DNA from: Alphaproteobacteria bacterium
GTDB taxonomy: Bacteria; Myxococcota_A; UBA796; GCA-2862545
DNA: 64,000 nucleotides
Assembly (NCBI GenBank): GCA_020632885.1
Contig: JACKEQ010000007.1
Location: forward strand, 124,001-188,000
Reading direction: 5' to 3'
Numbering within the stretch: position 1 is the stretch's first letter; every line of letters begins with the position of its first letter. Shown piece after piece: positions 7,811-18,084 of this stretch. The notes under the pieces were generated by a model that saw only the letters and a program-made list of their open reading frames with translations, ran no database searches and was not told the origin of the DNA. Position numbers and translations under genes: made by a program.

Positions 7811-9327
7811 GCCCATCCCCGAGCTCCTTCGTGCCAGCGGGCAGCGCGCTTCCAGGGCGAGGTGGCCGTGCCCGGGGCGGCCTCCACGCGCTTGCTGCGG
7901 TCCGCCTCGAACCGTGCGATCACGGACGCGAGCAGCGCCGCGTCCACCGTGGACTCGGCAGGCTCCAGGCGATCGGCGAGCCACTCGGGCCGGATGAACG
8001 CCGTGGTGTAGTTCCCCGCCAGGAAGTCGGCGTCCTCGAAGATGGCGAGGAAGAACGGGATGCTCGTGGGCGTGCCCACCAGGCGGTAGTTGCGCAGGGC
8101 TTCCCGCGCCCGCTGGATGGCCTCTGTGCGGGTGGCACCCCACACCACGAGCTTCGCGACCATGGGGTCGTAGTGCACCGGGATCGCCATGCCCTCGGTG
8201 ACGCCGGAGTCGCAGCGCACCCACGGGCCCGTGGGCTCACGGTAGCGGTGCAGCGGACCCGGCGCGGGACGGAAGCCGGCGCGGGCGTCCTCCGCGTAGA
8301 TGCGGCACTCGATGGCGTGCCCGTGGATCTCGAGGTCGTCCTGGGTGAACCAGAGCGGCTCGCCGGCGGCCACGCGGAGCTGGGCCTGCAGGAGGTCCAC
8401 GCCCGTGATCATCTCGGTGATCGGGTGCTCCACCTGGAGGCGGGTGTTCATCTCGAGGAAGTAGAAGGCACCATCGGCCCCGAGCAGGAACTCGCAGGTG
8501 CCTGCACCCACGTAGTCGACGGCCTTCGCGGCCCGCACGGCGACCTCGCCCATCGCGGCGCGCGTCTCGGGCGGCAGGATGGGACAGGGCGCCTCCTCCA
8601 CGACCTTCTGGTGACGACGCTGGACCGAGCAGTCGCGCTCGAAGAGGTGCACGACGTTGCCGTGGGCGTCGGCGAGCACCTGGATCTCGACGTGCCGGGG
8701 GCCGATGATGGCCCGCTCGAGGTAGACGGCGTCGTCGCCGAACGACTTGCGGGCCTCGGACCGCGCGGACGCCAGCGCGTCGGGCAGCTCCTCGGCGGAG
8801 TGCACCAGGCGCATGCCCTTGCCGCCACCCCCGGCGGCGGCCTTGAGCATGAGCGGGAACCCGATGCCGAGCCCGATGCGCAGGGCCTCGTCGGGGTCTG
8901 CGACGGGCTCGAGGGTGCCCGGGACCACGGGGACGCCCGCGGAGTCCATGTGCTGCCGGGCCGCGGTCTTGCTGCCCATGGCGGAGATGGAGGACGGCGG
9001 CGGGCCGATCCACACGAGGCCGGCGTCGATCACGGCCTGCGCGAAGCCGGCGTTCTCGGAGAGGAAGCCGTAGCCGGGATGGATGGCGTCAGCGCCGGTC
9101 TGGCGGGCCACCTCGAGGATGCGCTCGCCCACCAGGTAGCTCTCGGAGCTCGCGGCAGGCCCGATGCACACGGCCTGATCGGCCTGGCGGACGTGCAGCG
9201 CGTCGGCGTCGGCCTCCGAGTACACGGCCACCACCTCGAGCCCACGCTCGTGGCAGCCGCGCAGGATGCGGACGGCGATCTCGCCGCGGTTGGCGATGAG
9301 GACTCTCTTGAAGGGTCGGACGTTCAT
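7807..9327 (-). CDS. accC: Biotin carboxylase subunit of an acyl-CoA carboxylase
   Basis: A 506-residue ATP-grasp enzyme. It has the N-terminal FKRVLIANRGEIAVRI, the Gly-rich loop AAAGGGGKGM, CSVQRRHQKVVEEAP and EMNTRLQVEHPITE, all typical of biotin carboxylases that make carboxybiotin from bicarbonate and ATP. About 60 extra C-terminal residues beyond the AccC core resemble the alpha chains of propionyl- or methylcrotonyl-CoA carboxylases. Here the biotin domain is a separate downstream gene joined by a 4-base overlap. Upstream, TTAGAC sits exactly 8 nt before the ATG with no ribosome-binding site, suggesting a leaderless mRNA. The symbol is by family only. Confidence 0.9.
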   Translation of the reverse strand: MNVRPFKRVLIANRGEIAVRILRGCHERGLEVVAVYSEADADALHVRQADQAVCIGPAASSESYLVGERILEVARQTGADAIHPGYGFLSENAGFAQAVIDAGLVWIGPPPSSISAMGSKTAARQHMDSAGVPVVPGTLEPVADPDEALRIGLGIGFPLMLKAAAGGGGKGMRLVHSAEELPDALASARSEARKSFGDDAVYLERAIIGPRHVEIQVLADAHGNVVHLFERDCSVQRRHQKVVEEAPCPILPPETRAAMGEVAVRAAKAVDYVGAGTCEFLLGADGAFYFLEMNTRLQVEHPITEMITGVDLLQAQLRVAAGEPLWFTQDDLEIHGHAIECRIYAEDARAGFRPAPGPLHRYREPTGPWVRCDSGVTEGMAIPVHYDPMVAKLVVWGATRTEAIQRAREALRNYRLVGTPTSIPFFLAIFEDADFLAGNYTTAFIRPEWLADRLEPAESTVDAALLASVIARFEADRSKRVEAAPGTATSPWKRAARWHEGARGWA

Positions 9328-9335
9328 GCCGCGCC

Positions 9336-9341
9336 GTCTAA
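9336..9341 (-). promoter_or_regulatory. Promoter-like -10 element TTAGAC, leaderless arrangement
   Basis: TTAGAC on the minus strand, then 8 nt, then the ATG of the biotin carboxylase gene at 9327. No Shine-Dalgarno fits in the gap. The spacing is identical to that upstream of three other genes in the window. Confidence 0.45.
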
Positions 9342-9370
9342 CGCACGAAGCACCGCCGGGCGCGCCGAGG

Positions 9371-10831
9371 TCAGGGAACGCCGACGGTGGACACGTGGAC
9401 GTCGAGGTCGCCGGTGCGGTCGGAGGTGAACGCCATCAGCCAGCGCCCCTCGACGTCCGTCGGCGCGAGTCTGGGGCTGTAGTCCGGGGCGATGTCGGTC
9501 GTGAAGAAGGACACCCCGGACGATCCGGCCTGCACGATGTCCCCGAAGGGATCGAAGACGTCGGTCGTCCAGGCCACATGGGGCTCGTCGAGGCCGAACA
9601 CCGTCGGGAAGACGTTGGTGGACGGCCCGGCGATGAGCTCGGTGGCGGGCCCGAAGGTGACGCCGTCCGCGGACGACGCGTAGAGAACGGCAGGCGTGTT
9701 CTCCGGGAACACGGGGAACCCCGTCGGCGTCCAGCGGTTCCACACGAGCCACGCCTGCCCGCCGATCACCGCGACCTGGCCGAAGTCGTCGGCCCGCGGA
9801 TCGTCTGTGATCCTCGTCGGCACGCCCCAGGAGATCCCAGCGTCCGTGGACCGCGTGACCGCGAGGTCCCGCTGCCCGAAGCGATCGGTGCCGAACAGGA
9901 GGTGCAGTCCGGTCGGGAGCTCGTAGAGGGATGGAGCCCAGTCCAGGCTGGCGGGATCGGATGTGATCGCGACCTCCGCGCTCCAGGTCGCGCCCCCGTC
10001 TGTGGAGCGCTGGTAGAAGACGTTCGGGAACGAGGTGCCGACGATCCGCTGCCAGGCCAGGTGGAGGGTGCCGTCCGTGCCCTCGAGCAACGCTGGATAG
10101 TGGTCGTTGTCGGGGGTGTCCACGAGTACCTCTGCAGGTGACCACACGAGCCCGTCCTCGGACGAGGACCACCACAGGTCGTTGTCACCCCCGCGGTCCG
10201 AGTACCACACGAGCCTGTACGTCCCGTCGGCGAGCCGCACGAGGGCGGGATCCTCGTCGGCCCCGGACGAAGGATGGGGAGCGACGGGCAGCGTGGACCA
10301 CACGCGAGCCTCGGGTCCCAGCCAACCCCCGAGCGCGTCGTAGCCCGACACGTCCGCAGAACAGGTCGCGGTGAGGCCCACGAACGCGCCCCTGCTGCCC
10401 TGGATCCGGACGAAGGTGCCCGCCAGCACGGACGTGTTGCCCGCGCTCTCGCCCGCGAACCGTCGCCGGGCGTACCGGGCGAACGTCGTGCCGAGCGGAT
10501 CGGCGCCGAGTGTTCCGCGCAGTGCGCCCTCCTCGGTGTCGATCTCGCCCGTGACGGCATCGCCGTGGTCGTCGGCACCCGCGAAGGTGTGCGACCGGGT
10601 GCTCCACTCCCCCGCGATCCACCCGGATGCGTCGGTGGCGTCGGGCGTGCAGCCCGTCGCCTGGAGCTGGGCGGCGAGGGCGACCAGGTCCGCCTCGACG
10701 GTGCTCGGGCGGCGGCGGACGTCGCTGGCCCCAGGATCGAAGGCCGCTGGGATCCGGACGTTGACGGCCGCGACTGCGGCCGCTGCGGCATCGGGGATGG
10801 GGACGGCGAGGGCCGGAATGACGAACAGCAA
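9371..10831 (-). CDS. Exported BNR/Asp-box repeat (sialidase-fold-like) protein
   Basis: A 486-residue protein with a hydrophobic N-terminus and at least four Asp-box-like motifs (STDGGATW, STDAGISW, SSEDGLVW, SSADGVTF) spaced as in beta-propeller BNR proteins such as sialidases. The propeller occupies roughly residues 190-486; the first part is unassigned. No sialidase catalytic Arg triad could be confirmed, so enzymatic activity is not claimed. The start is TTG at 10831 with GGGAGGA 4-5 bases upstream; the frame stays open further upstream into the next gene. It lies 35 bases downstream of the outer-membrane protein gene on the same strand. Confidence 0.65.
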   Translation of the reverse strand: MLFVIPALAVPIPDAAAAAVAAVNVRIPAAFDPGASDVRRRPSTVEADLVALAAQLQATGCTPDATDASGWIAGEWSTRSHTFAGADDHGDAVTGEIDTEEGALRGTLGADPLGTTFARYARRRFAGESAGNTSVLAGTFVRIQGSRGAFVGLTATCSADVSGYDALGGWLGPEARVWSTLPVAPHPSSGADEDPALVRLADGTYRLVWYSDRGGDNDLWWSSSEDGLVWSPAEVLVDTPDNDHYPALLEGTDGTLHLAWQRIVGTSFPNVFYQRSTDGGATWSAEVAITSDPASLDWAPSLYELPTGLHLLFGTDRFGQRDLAVTRSTDAGISWGVPTRITDDPRADDFGQVAVIGGQAWLVWNRWTPTGFPVFPENTPAVLYASSADGVTFGPATELIAGPSTNVFPTVFGLDEPHVAWTTDVFDPFGDIVQAGSSGVSFFTTDIAPDYSPRLAPTDVEGRWLMAFTSDRTGDLDVHVSTVGVP

Positions 10832-10866
10832 GGGATCCTCCCGCTTCTGAGGCCGAGGATACCCGA

Positions 10867-11826
10867 TCAGGGGCTCGTGGCCGGAGCGGGTGGCTCCTCC
10901 TCGTACCAGTAACGGGCGTCGCCGGTGCGGACGGACAGCCCGAGGTGCAGCCGGGTGATCGTGCGCGAGTCGTCCGACGAGATGGGCTCCGGCTTCATCG
11001 CCGTCGTGCCGCCCACACCGAACATCACGCGGTCGCCGATCCGCACGCCCCCACCGTAGGAGAGCTGCGGCTGCACGCCCTTCACGCGCCACACCGACGT
11101 GTCGTACGCGATGTCGAGCCGCGTGCTCAGGTGCGCCACGCCCACCTTGCCGTACAGGAACAGCTCGGGGATCGGGTCGACCGCGACCCCGAGCCGCGCG
11201 GTCCACGCGGTCTGGCGGATGTTGTCGTTGCACCCCGCTGCCGTCCGGGCGCACGGTGGCTCGTCGATCTCCACGAAGGGCGCGATGGAGTCGACCTCCT
11301 CGATGGCCGAGCCGTCGCCGAGCATCTCGCCCTTCACGTTCCCGTAGCCGGCCGAGACCTCCGCTCCGAGCCAGAGGTAGTGCTCGTAGACGGGGACGGC
11401 GCCCGAGCCCGTGAGGGTGGCGTTCAGGAGCTGGTAGCCGTCGATCTTCAGCGGCGGGAACACCGAGAGGCCCACGGCGAGCTGCGGGAACGGGTCGTCG
11501 TACGTGAAGCTGCCGAGCTGGTACGCCACCTCGACCTTCGGGAGGAGCGGCGGGATCTCCACCTGCTCGGTGATCAGGTTCCGCTTCCCGAGGACGTACG
11601 AGTCCGCGTGGATCTCGAAGACGAAGCCGGTCCCCCGCCCCACGAGGGCGGAGCCCTGGAGGGGGTCGTTCTGGAGGAACCACCCGAACTCCACCAGGGT
11701 CTCGCTCGCGAGGGGCACGAGGATCCCCTCGCAGGCGGGCTCGTCCAGGCATGGCTGGAGGTCGGTGGGCCCGGACTCCAGCACGATCGCCTGCTGGGCG
11801 AGCGCCGTCGTGAGGACGGCGATCAC
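10867..11826 (-). CDS. Putative outer-membrane beta-barrel protein
   Basis: A 319-residue protein with alternating hydrophobic and polar strands, many aromatic residues and Gly-rich turns (YLWLGAEVSAGYG, LSYGGGVRIGDRVMFGVGG), consistent with a barrel. It starts at GTG 11826 with a very short uncharged leader MIAVLTTALA followed by QQ. There is no earlier start in this frame outside lon. The start lies only 4 bases after the lon stop, so both are probably on one transcript. Paired cysteines (CLDEPAC, CARTAAGC) suggest periplasmic disulfides. No family recognised. Confidence 0.6.
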   Translation of the reverse strand: MIAVLTTALAQQAIVLESGPTDLQPCLDEPACEGILVPLASETLVEFGWFLQNDPLQGSALVGRGTGFVFEIHADSYVLGKRNLITEQVEIPPLLPKVEVAYQLGSFTYDDPFPQLAVGLSVFPPLKIDGYQLLNATLTGSGAVPVYEHYLWLGAEVSAGYGNVKGEMLGDGSAIEEVDSIAPFVEIDEPPCARTAAGCNDNIRQTAWTARLGVAVDPIPELFLYGKVGVAHLSTRLDIAYDTSVWRVKGVQPQLSYGGGVRIGDRVMFGVGGTTAMKPEPISSDDSRTITRLHLGLSVRTGDARYWYEEEPPAPATSP

Positions 11827-11830
11827 CCGG

Positions 11831-14257
<2,427 letters not shown>

Positions 14258-14622
14258 GGGTGCTCCTCGTGGCTGCGCGAGACGAATCGGGCGCGCTGAT
14301 GCCGCACTGTAGCCACGGGTCCACCGGGTGGGAACCTGTCGCCTCCCGTTCCGCCCGGATCGGCCGTCTCCCCCTCGACCTCGCGGCCGTCACCACCGGG
14401 GGATCTCCGCGACGCGCGGGGCGCTCAGGCGGGAGGCGGGCGCCAGTAGCGGACGGCGGCGACGAAGGCGATGATGCCGGTCGCCAACAGGACGGCCTGC
14501 ACCTCGGGAGCGCCGAACTGGAACCCGTGAGCCATGGGATCCCGTACCCGTCGCGTCCGGACACCGCCACGCGGCGGGTGTTCACCTCGATTGGATCCGG
14601 CTACAACATCCGGGGTGGACCC
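14258..14622. other. Divergent intergenic region between lon and the kinase operon
   Basis: This 365-base region must carry the promoters for lon (minus) and for the SCP2-like/ppsR/kinase operon (plus). On the plus strand TACAAC at 14602-14607 lies 15 bases before the TTG start and could be a -10. On the minus strand it contains only one short open frame of 36 codons, listed separately. No strong inverted repeat or RNA gene was seen. Confidence 0.4.
14425..14535 (-). CDS. Possible small membrane protein (36 residues)
   Basis: An ATG at 14535 opens 36 codons with a central hydrophobic span (VQAVLLATGIIAFVAAV) followed by RYWRPPPA, the plan of a single-pass small membrane protein with a basic end. 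No convincing ribosome-binding site precedes it. It lies alone in the lon upstream region. Its reality rests only on the clean membrane segment, so this is a weak call. Confidence 0.35.
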   Translation of the reverse strand: MAHGFQFGAPEVQAVLLATGIIAFVAAVRYWRPPPA

Positions 14623-14994
14623 TTGTTCTCGCACCTCGCACACACTTCGCCGTCCCTCGACGACTTCGACCGGTTCTTCCGTGATCCGGAGGTGCTCACG
14701 CGCCTCGCCGGGGTGATGCCGGAGGGGTGCCTGGTCACGTTCGAGCTCGAGGCCGAGGGCTCGAAGCGCCGGTGGACCGTGAGCTGCGCGAGCGGGGCGC
14801 TGTCGGTCGTCCAGCCGGACGGTGCGGGCACCGACTGCACCGTGCGCTGCGCCACCGCCGACCTCCGCGGCCTGCTGCTCGGCGAGCTCGACCCGCGTCA
14901 GGGCTTCCTGAGCGGGCGTCTGGTGGTGGAGGGCGACGTGGGCATCGTGCTCGACCTCCGCCGCGCCCTGCGCAGCGCGGAGAAGGCCGGTTGA
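14623..14994 (+). CDS. SCP2-like sterol/lipid-binding domain protein
   Basis: The 123 residues match the SCP-2 style: FEFELEAEG-like strand (TFELEAEGSKRRWTV), a strand reading TVRCATADLRGLLLGELDP and the end GFLSGRLVVEGDVGIVLDL. These correspond to the hydrophobic-tunnel fold of SCP2/alkyl sulfatase C-terminal domains. The ligand is unknown. The start is taken as TTG at 14623, preceded by GGGGTGGA. It is the first gene of a run of five with 4-base overlaps; its TGA shares TTGA with the next start. Confidence 0.7.
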   Translation: MFSHLAHTSPSLDDFDRFFRDPEVLTRLAGVMPEGCLVTFELEAEGSKRRWTVSCASGALSVVQPDGAGTDCTVRCATADLRGLLLGELDPRQGFLSGRLVVEGDVGIVLDLRRALRSAEKAG

Positions 14995-15842
14995 GCGACG
15001 TCCGACTGCCCCAGCCGATCCTCGTGATCTCGGACGGCACGGGCGAGACCGCCGAGAAGGTCGTGCGCGCGGGCCTGCGGCAGTTCCAGGGCCACGTCGT
15101 GCACGTGCGCACCTACGCGTCGGTCAGCACCGCCGAGCACCTGCTCGGTCTCTTCCGCATCGCCGCGCGCCGCAACGCGCTCGTGATCACCACGCTCGTG
15201 AAGCCCGGCATGGCGGAGCTCGCCGATCGCTACGCCAAGGAGCACGGCGTCCGGCACGTCGACCTCCTCCAGAACCTGCTGCTCAACCTCGGGGCCTACC
15301 TCGACGCCGAGCCCGCGGCCGTCCCCGGCCTCATGCACCGGGCGGACGACCGCTACTTCAAGCGCATCGAGGCCGTCGAGTTCACCGTGAAGGCGGACGA
15401 CGGCAAGGAACCGCGCATGCTGCGGGGCGCCGACATCATCCTGGTGGGCGTCTCGCGCACCAGCAAGACCCCGCTGTCCACCTTCCTCGCGCACAAGGGC
15501 TTCAAGGTCGGCAACGTGCCCATCGTGCTCGACCACGACCTCCCGCCCTGGTTGTTCGAGGTCGACCCCCGCCGCGTCTTCGCGCTCACCATCGGTCCCG
15601 ACGCGCTGCAGAGCATCCGCAGCTCCCGGCTGCGCGCGATGGGCGTGGGCGTGAGCAACTACGACGACCGCGACTACATCCTGGCGGAGCTCGAGTACGC
15701 CAACGACCTCTTCCGGGCCCACCCGGAGTGGCCGCTGATCGACGTCACGAACAAGGCCATCGAGGAGACCGCGGCCACCATCCTCCAGGTCATGCGCGAC
15801 CGCGGCCTGGCGGAGCCCTTCGGCGACCCGAGCCAGCTGTGA
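14991..15842 (+). CDS. ppsR: Pyruvate,phosphate dikinase / PEP synthase regulatory protein (DUF299)
   Basis: A 283-residue member of the PpsR/PDRP family: ISDGTGETAEKV at the N-terminus, a central GVSRTSKTPLSTFLAHKG P-loop and the DNQSAIEETAA-like end (VTNKAIEETAATIL). These bifunctional enzymes use ADP to phosphorylate, and Pi to dephosphorylate, a Thr in PPDK or PEP synthase, switching gluconeogenic flux. The target enzyme is not in this window. The start is TTG at 14991, whose TTGA includes the stop of the previous gene. Placement before a Ser/Thr kinase gene links two phosphosignalling proteins. Confidence 0.92.
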   Translation: MSDVRLPQPILVISDGTGETAEKVVRAGLRQFQGHVVHVRTYASVSTAEHLLGLFRIAARRNALVITTLVKPGMAELADRYAKEHGVRHVDLLQNLLLNLGAYLDAEPAAVPGLMHRADDRYFKRIEAVEFTVKADDGKEPRMLRGADIILVGVSRTSKTPLSTFLAHKGFKVGNVPIVLDHDLPPWLFEVDPRRVFALTIGPDALQSIRSSRLRAMGVGVSNYDDRDYILAELEYANDLFRAHPEWPLIDVTNKAIEETAATILQVMRDRGLAEPFGDPSQL

Positions 15843-17632
15843 TCGGCTCCACCGTCGACAAGTACGAGGTGCTCCAGAAGGTCGGCGAAGGCGGGATGGC
15901 GACCGTCTACCGCGGCCGTCACACCACGCTCGATCGCGACGTGGCGATCAAGGTGCTCCACCCGCACCTCTCCTCGTCCACCCGCAACCGGAAGCGCTTC
16001 GCCCGCGAGGCCCGGGCCATCGAGCAGCTCAGGCATCGCAACATCCTCGAGATCTTCGACTACTCCGGGATCGACTGCCAGGACTGCTACATCATCACCG
16101 AGTACGTCGAGGGGCAGACCCTCACGTCGCTCGTCGAGAGCCGCGGGCGCCTGCCGTCCGAGCTCGTCTCGCTGATCGGCATCGAGCTCTGCCGGGCGCT
16201 CGCGTACGCCCACACGGCAGGCGTGCTCCACCGCGACCTGAAGCCCGACAACGTGATGGTGCGGGTGGACGGCACCGTGAAGCTCATGGACTTCGGGATC
16301 GCCCGGTTCCTCGACGAGTCGCAGGTCACCCTGACCGGCGCGCTGGTGGGGTCGCCCGCGTTCATGAGCCCCGAACAGGCCGTCGAGGGCGCGCTCGACA
16401 CGCGGTCGGACCTCTTCTCGCTCGGCACCATGCTGTTCTACCTGGTCACCGGGCAGCTGCCGTTCACGGGGTCCAATCCGAGCCTCATCCTGAAGAAGGT
16501 CATCGAGGGCGACCGGCCCCACGTCACCGAGCTGGCGCCCGCGATGAGCCCCACCCTCGCGGACGCCATCGAGCGCCTGATGTCCACGCACCCCGAGGCT
16601 CGCTTCCCGGACGCGACGAGCACCTCGGAGGCCCTGGTCGCCTCGCTGCGCGAGATCCACCTCGATCCCGAGGCCGCCGAGTGGTCCATCGCGGCCTTCC
16701 TGGGTGACCCCGACGGCTACGAGGAGCGCCTGACGGCCCGCGTGAGCGACACCCTCCTCGACGTCGGCAAGGGCTACATCGACCAGGGGGACGCCCTCAC
16801 GGCACTCCGCCTGTTCAACCGGCTCCTCTCCATGGACGAGGAGAACGAGGAGGTCCTGGCGCTCATCCAGACCCTCCATGCCGAACCCGAGCCCGAGGTC
16901 CACCGGCGGCGCGTGCCCTGGCTCGGCGTGGGTCTCCTGCTCGTGCTCATCGGGCTGGGCGCGTACGCCTCCTGGCCCGCGTCCGGTCCGCCGGCTCGCG
17001 CACCCCGTCCCCCCGAGCCTCCGACCCCGGTCCTCGCCGGCGGCCCCATGCTGGTCGCTCCGGAGCCCGTCCGTGTGCCCGCCGTCCCCGAGCCGACTGC
17101 GCCTGCACCCGTCCCGGAGCCCGTGCGCCCGCGCCCCACGCCCCTCCCCCCGCGCGTGCCCCCCGCCTCCGCACCTCCCGAGCCCGCCCCCATCGAGGCC
17201 GCACCGGCAGCGCGGGGTGTGCTCCGCATCCGGTCCCGGATCCCCGCGGACGTCTTCCACGAAGGGCGACGGATCGGCACCACGCGGCTGCCCATCGAGC
17301 TCGACGCGGGCAGCTACGCCCTCGAGCTGCGCAGCGACGTCGTCCAGCCGCGCCAGATCCGCGTCGAGGTCGGCCCGGGCGAGGTCGTGGAGCGCGAGGT
17401 GATGGTCGAGACGCGGCCGGCCGTCGTCCGCCTCGCGTCGGGCTTCGGAGAGGCCTGCGAGGTCTGGCTGGACGGCTCCCGCACGGGTCTCGTGGGCAGC
17501 CTGGGACGGCAGGTGGCCGTACCGGCCCCCGAGCGTGTCGGCCATCGGCTGGAGGTCCGCTGCCCCGAGGCCGAGCCCTGGTCTCACGTCTGGAATGGCG
17601 TGGTCCTGCCAGGGGAGGTGCTGAGCCCGTGA
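15839..17632 (+). CDS. Ser/Thr protein kinase with membrane anchor and PEGA-like domains
   Basis: A 597-residue Hanks-type kinase. Residues 1-280 carry all key motifs: GEGGMATVYRG, VAIKVL (Lys), HRDLKPDN, DFGIAR and MSPEQ. A helical linker follows, then a membrane helix (GVGLLLVLIGLGAYAS), a long Pro-rich extracytoplasmic linker and two PEGA-like modules (LRIRSRIPADVFHEGRRIG, then VVRLASGFGEACEVWLDG). The kinase would sense an envelope signal and phosphorylate cytoplasmic partners; neither is known. The start is GTG at 15839, overlapping the ppsR stop as GTGA. Two lipoprotein genes follow with the same overlap style and may be its envelope partners (inference). Confidence 0.95.
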   Translation: MIGSTVDKYEVLQKVGEGGMATVYRGRHTTLDRDVAIKVLHPHLSSSTRNRKRFAREARAIEQLRHRNILEIFDYSGIDCQDCYIITEYVEGQTLTSLVESRGRLPSELVSLIGIELCRALAYAHTAGVLHRDLKPDNVMVRVDGTVKLMDFGIARFLDESQVTLTGALVGSPAFMSPEQAVEGALDTRSDLFSLGTMLFYLVTGQLPFTGSNPSLILKKVIEGDRPHVTELAPAMSPTLADAIERLMSTHPEARFPDATSTSEALVASLREIHLDPEAAEWSIAAFLGDPDGYEERLTARVSDTLLDVGKGYIDQGDALTALRLFNRLLSMDEENEEVLALIQTLHAEPEPEVHRRRVPWLGVGLLLVLIGLGAYASWPASGPPARAPRPPEPPTPVLAGGPMLVAPEPVRVPAVPEPTAPAPVPEPVRPRPTPLPPRVPPASAPPEPAPIEAAPAARGVLRIRSRIPADVFHEGRRIGTTRLPIELDAGSYALELRSDVVQPRQIRVEVGPGEVVEREVMVETRPAVVRLASGFGEACEVWLDGSRTGLVGSLGRQVAVPAPERVGHRLEVRCPEAEPWSHVWNGVVLPGEVLSP

Positions 17633-18084
17633 CACGGATGTCGCGATCCGCGTCCGACGGGGCGCCGTCACACTGCTCTGGGCCCGTCCGGACGGGGCTC
17701 GTCGCGCTGTGGTCCCTGTCTTGCATCTTCGGTGGGCAGGGTTGCCTCTACGTCGAGCCGGCGTGGCAGGAGCCCATCAACCTCCCGCCGGACCTGATTC
17801 GCGTGAACCCTCCCGAGCCCACCCTGACCTTCGAGCGCGAAGTCGAGCGGATCAGCGTGATCGCCGCCGACCCCGAGGGCGACGCGCTCACCTTCCTCTG
17901 GCAGCCGCCACCCTTCGTCGTCGGCACCGAGACCGAGACCTCGGTCGACGGCATCTACACGTGGTCGGTCGACATCCCCTACACACCCGAGGTCGACGGG
18001 CAGGTGCTCGCCGTGACCATCGTCGACCAGGACCCCCTCCAGCGTGGAGAGGTCACCCTCGAGTGGCAGGTGGTGGTGCCATGA
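17629..18084 (+). CDS. Predicted lipoprotein, kinase-operon partner
   Basis: A 151-residue protein with an N-terminal basic and hydrophobic segment ending FGGQGC, a plausible lipobox. The mature part is short and Pro/Glu-rich, with DPEGDALTFLWQP resembling a cadherin- or PKD-like strand (VIAADPEGDALTF). The start is GTG at 17629, overlapping the kinase stop as GTGA, and its TGA overlaps the next ATG. Function unknown; context suggests an envelope role tied to the kinase. Confidence 0.7.
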   Translation: MTRMSRSASDGAPSHCSGPVRTGLVALWSLSCIFGGQGCLYVEPAWQEPINLPPDLIRVNPPEPTLTFEREVERISVIAADPEGDALTFLWQPPPFVVGTETETSVDGIYTWSVDIPYTPEVDGQVLAVTIVDQDPLQRGEVTLEWQVVVP

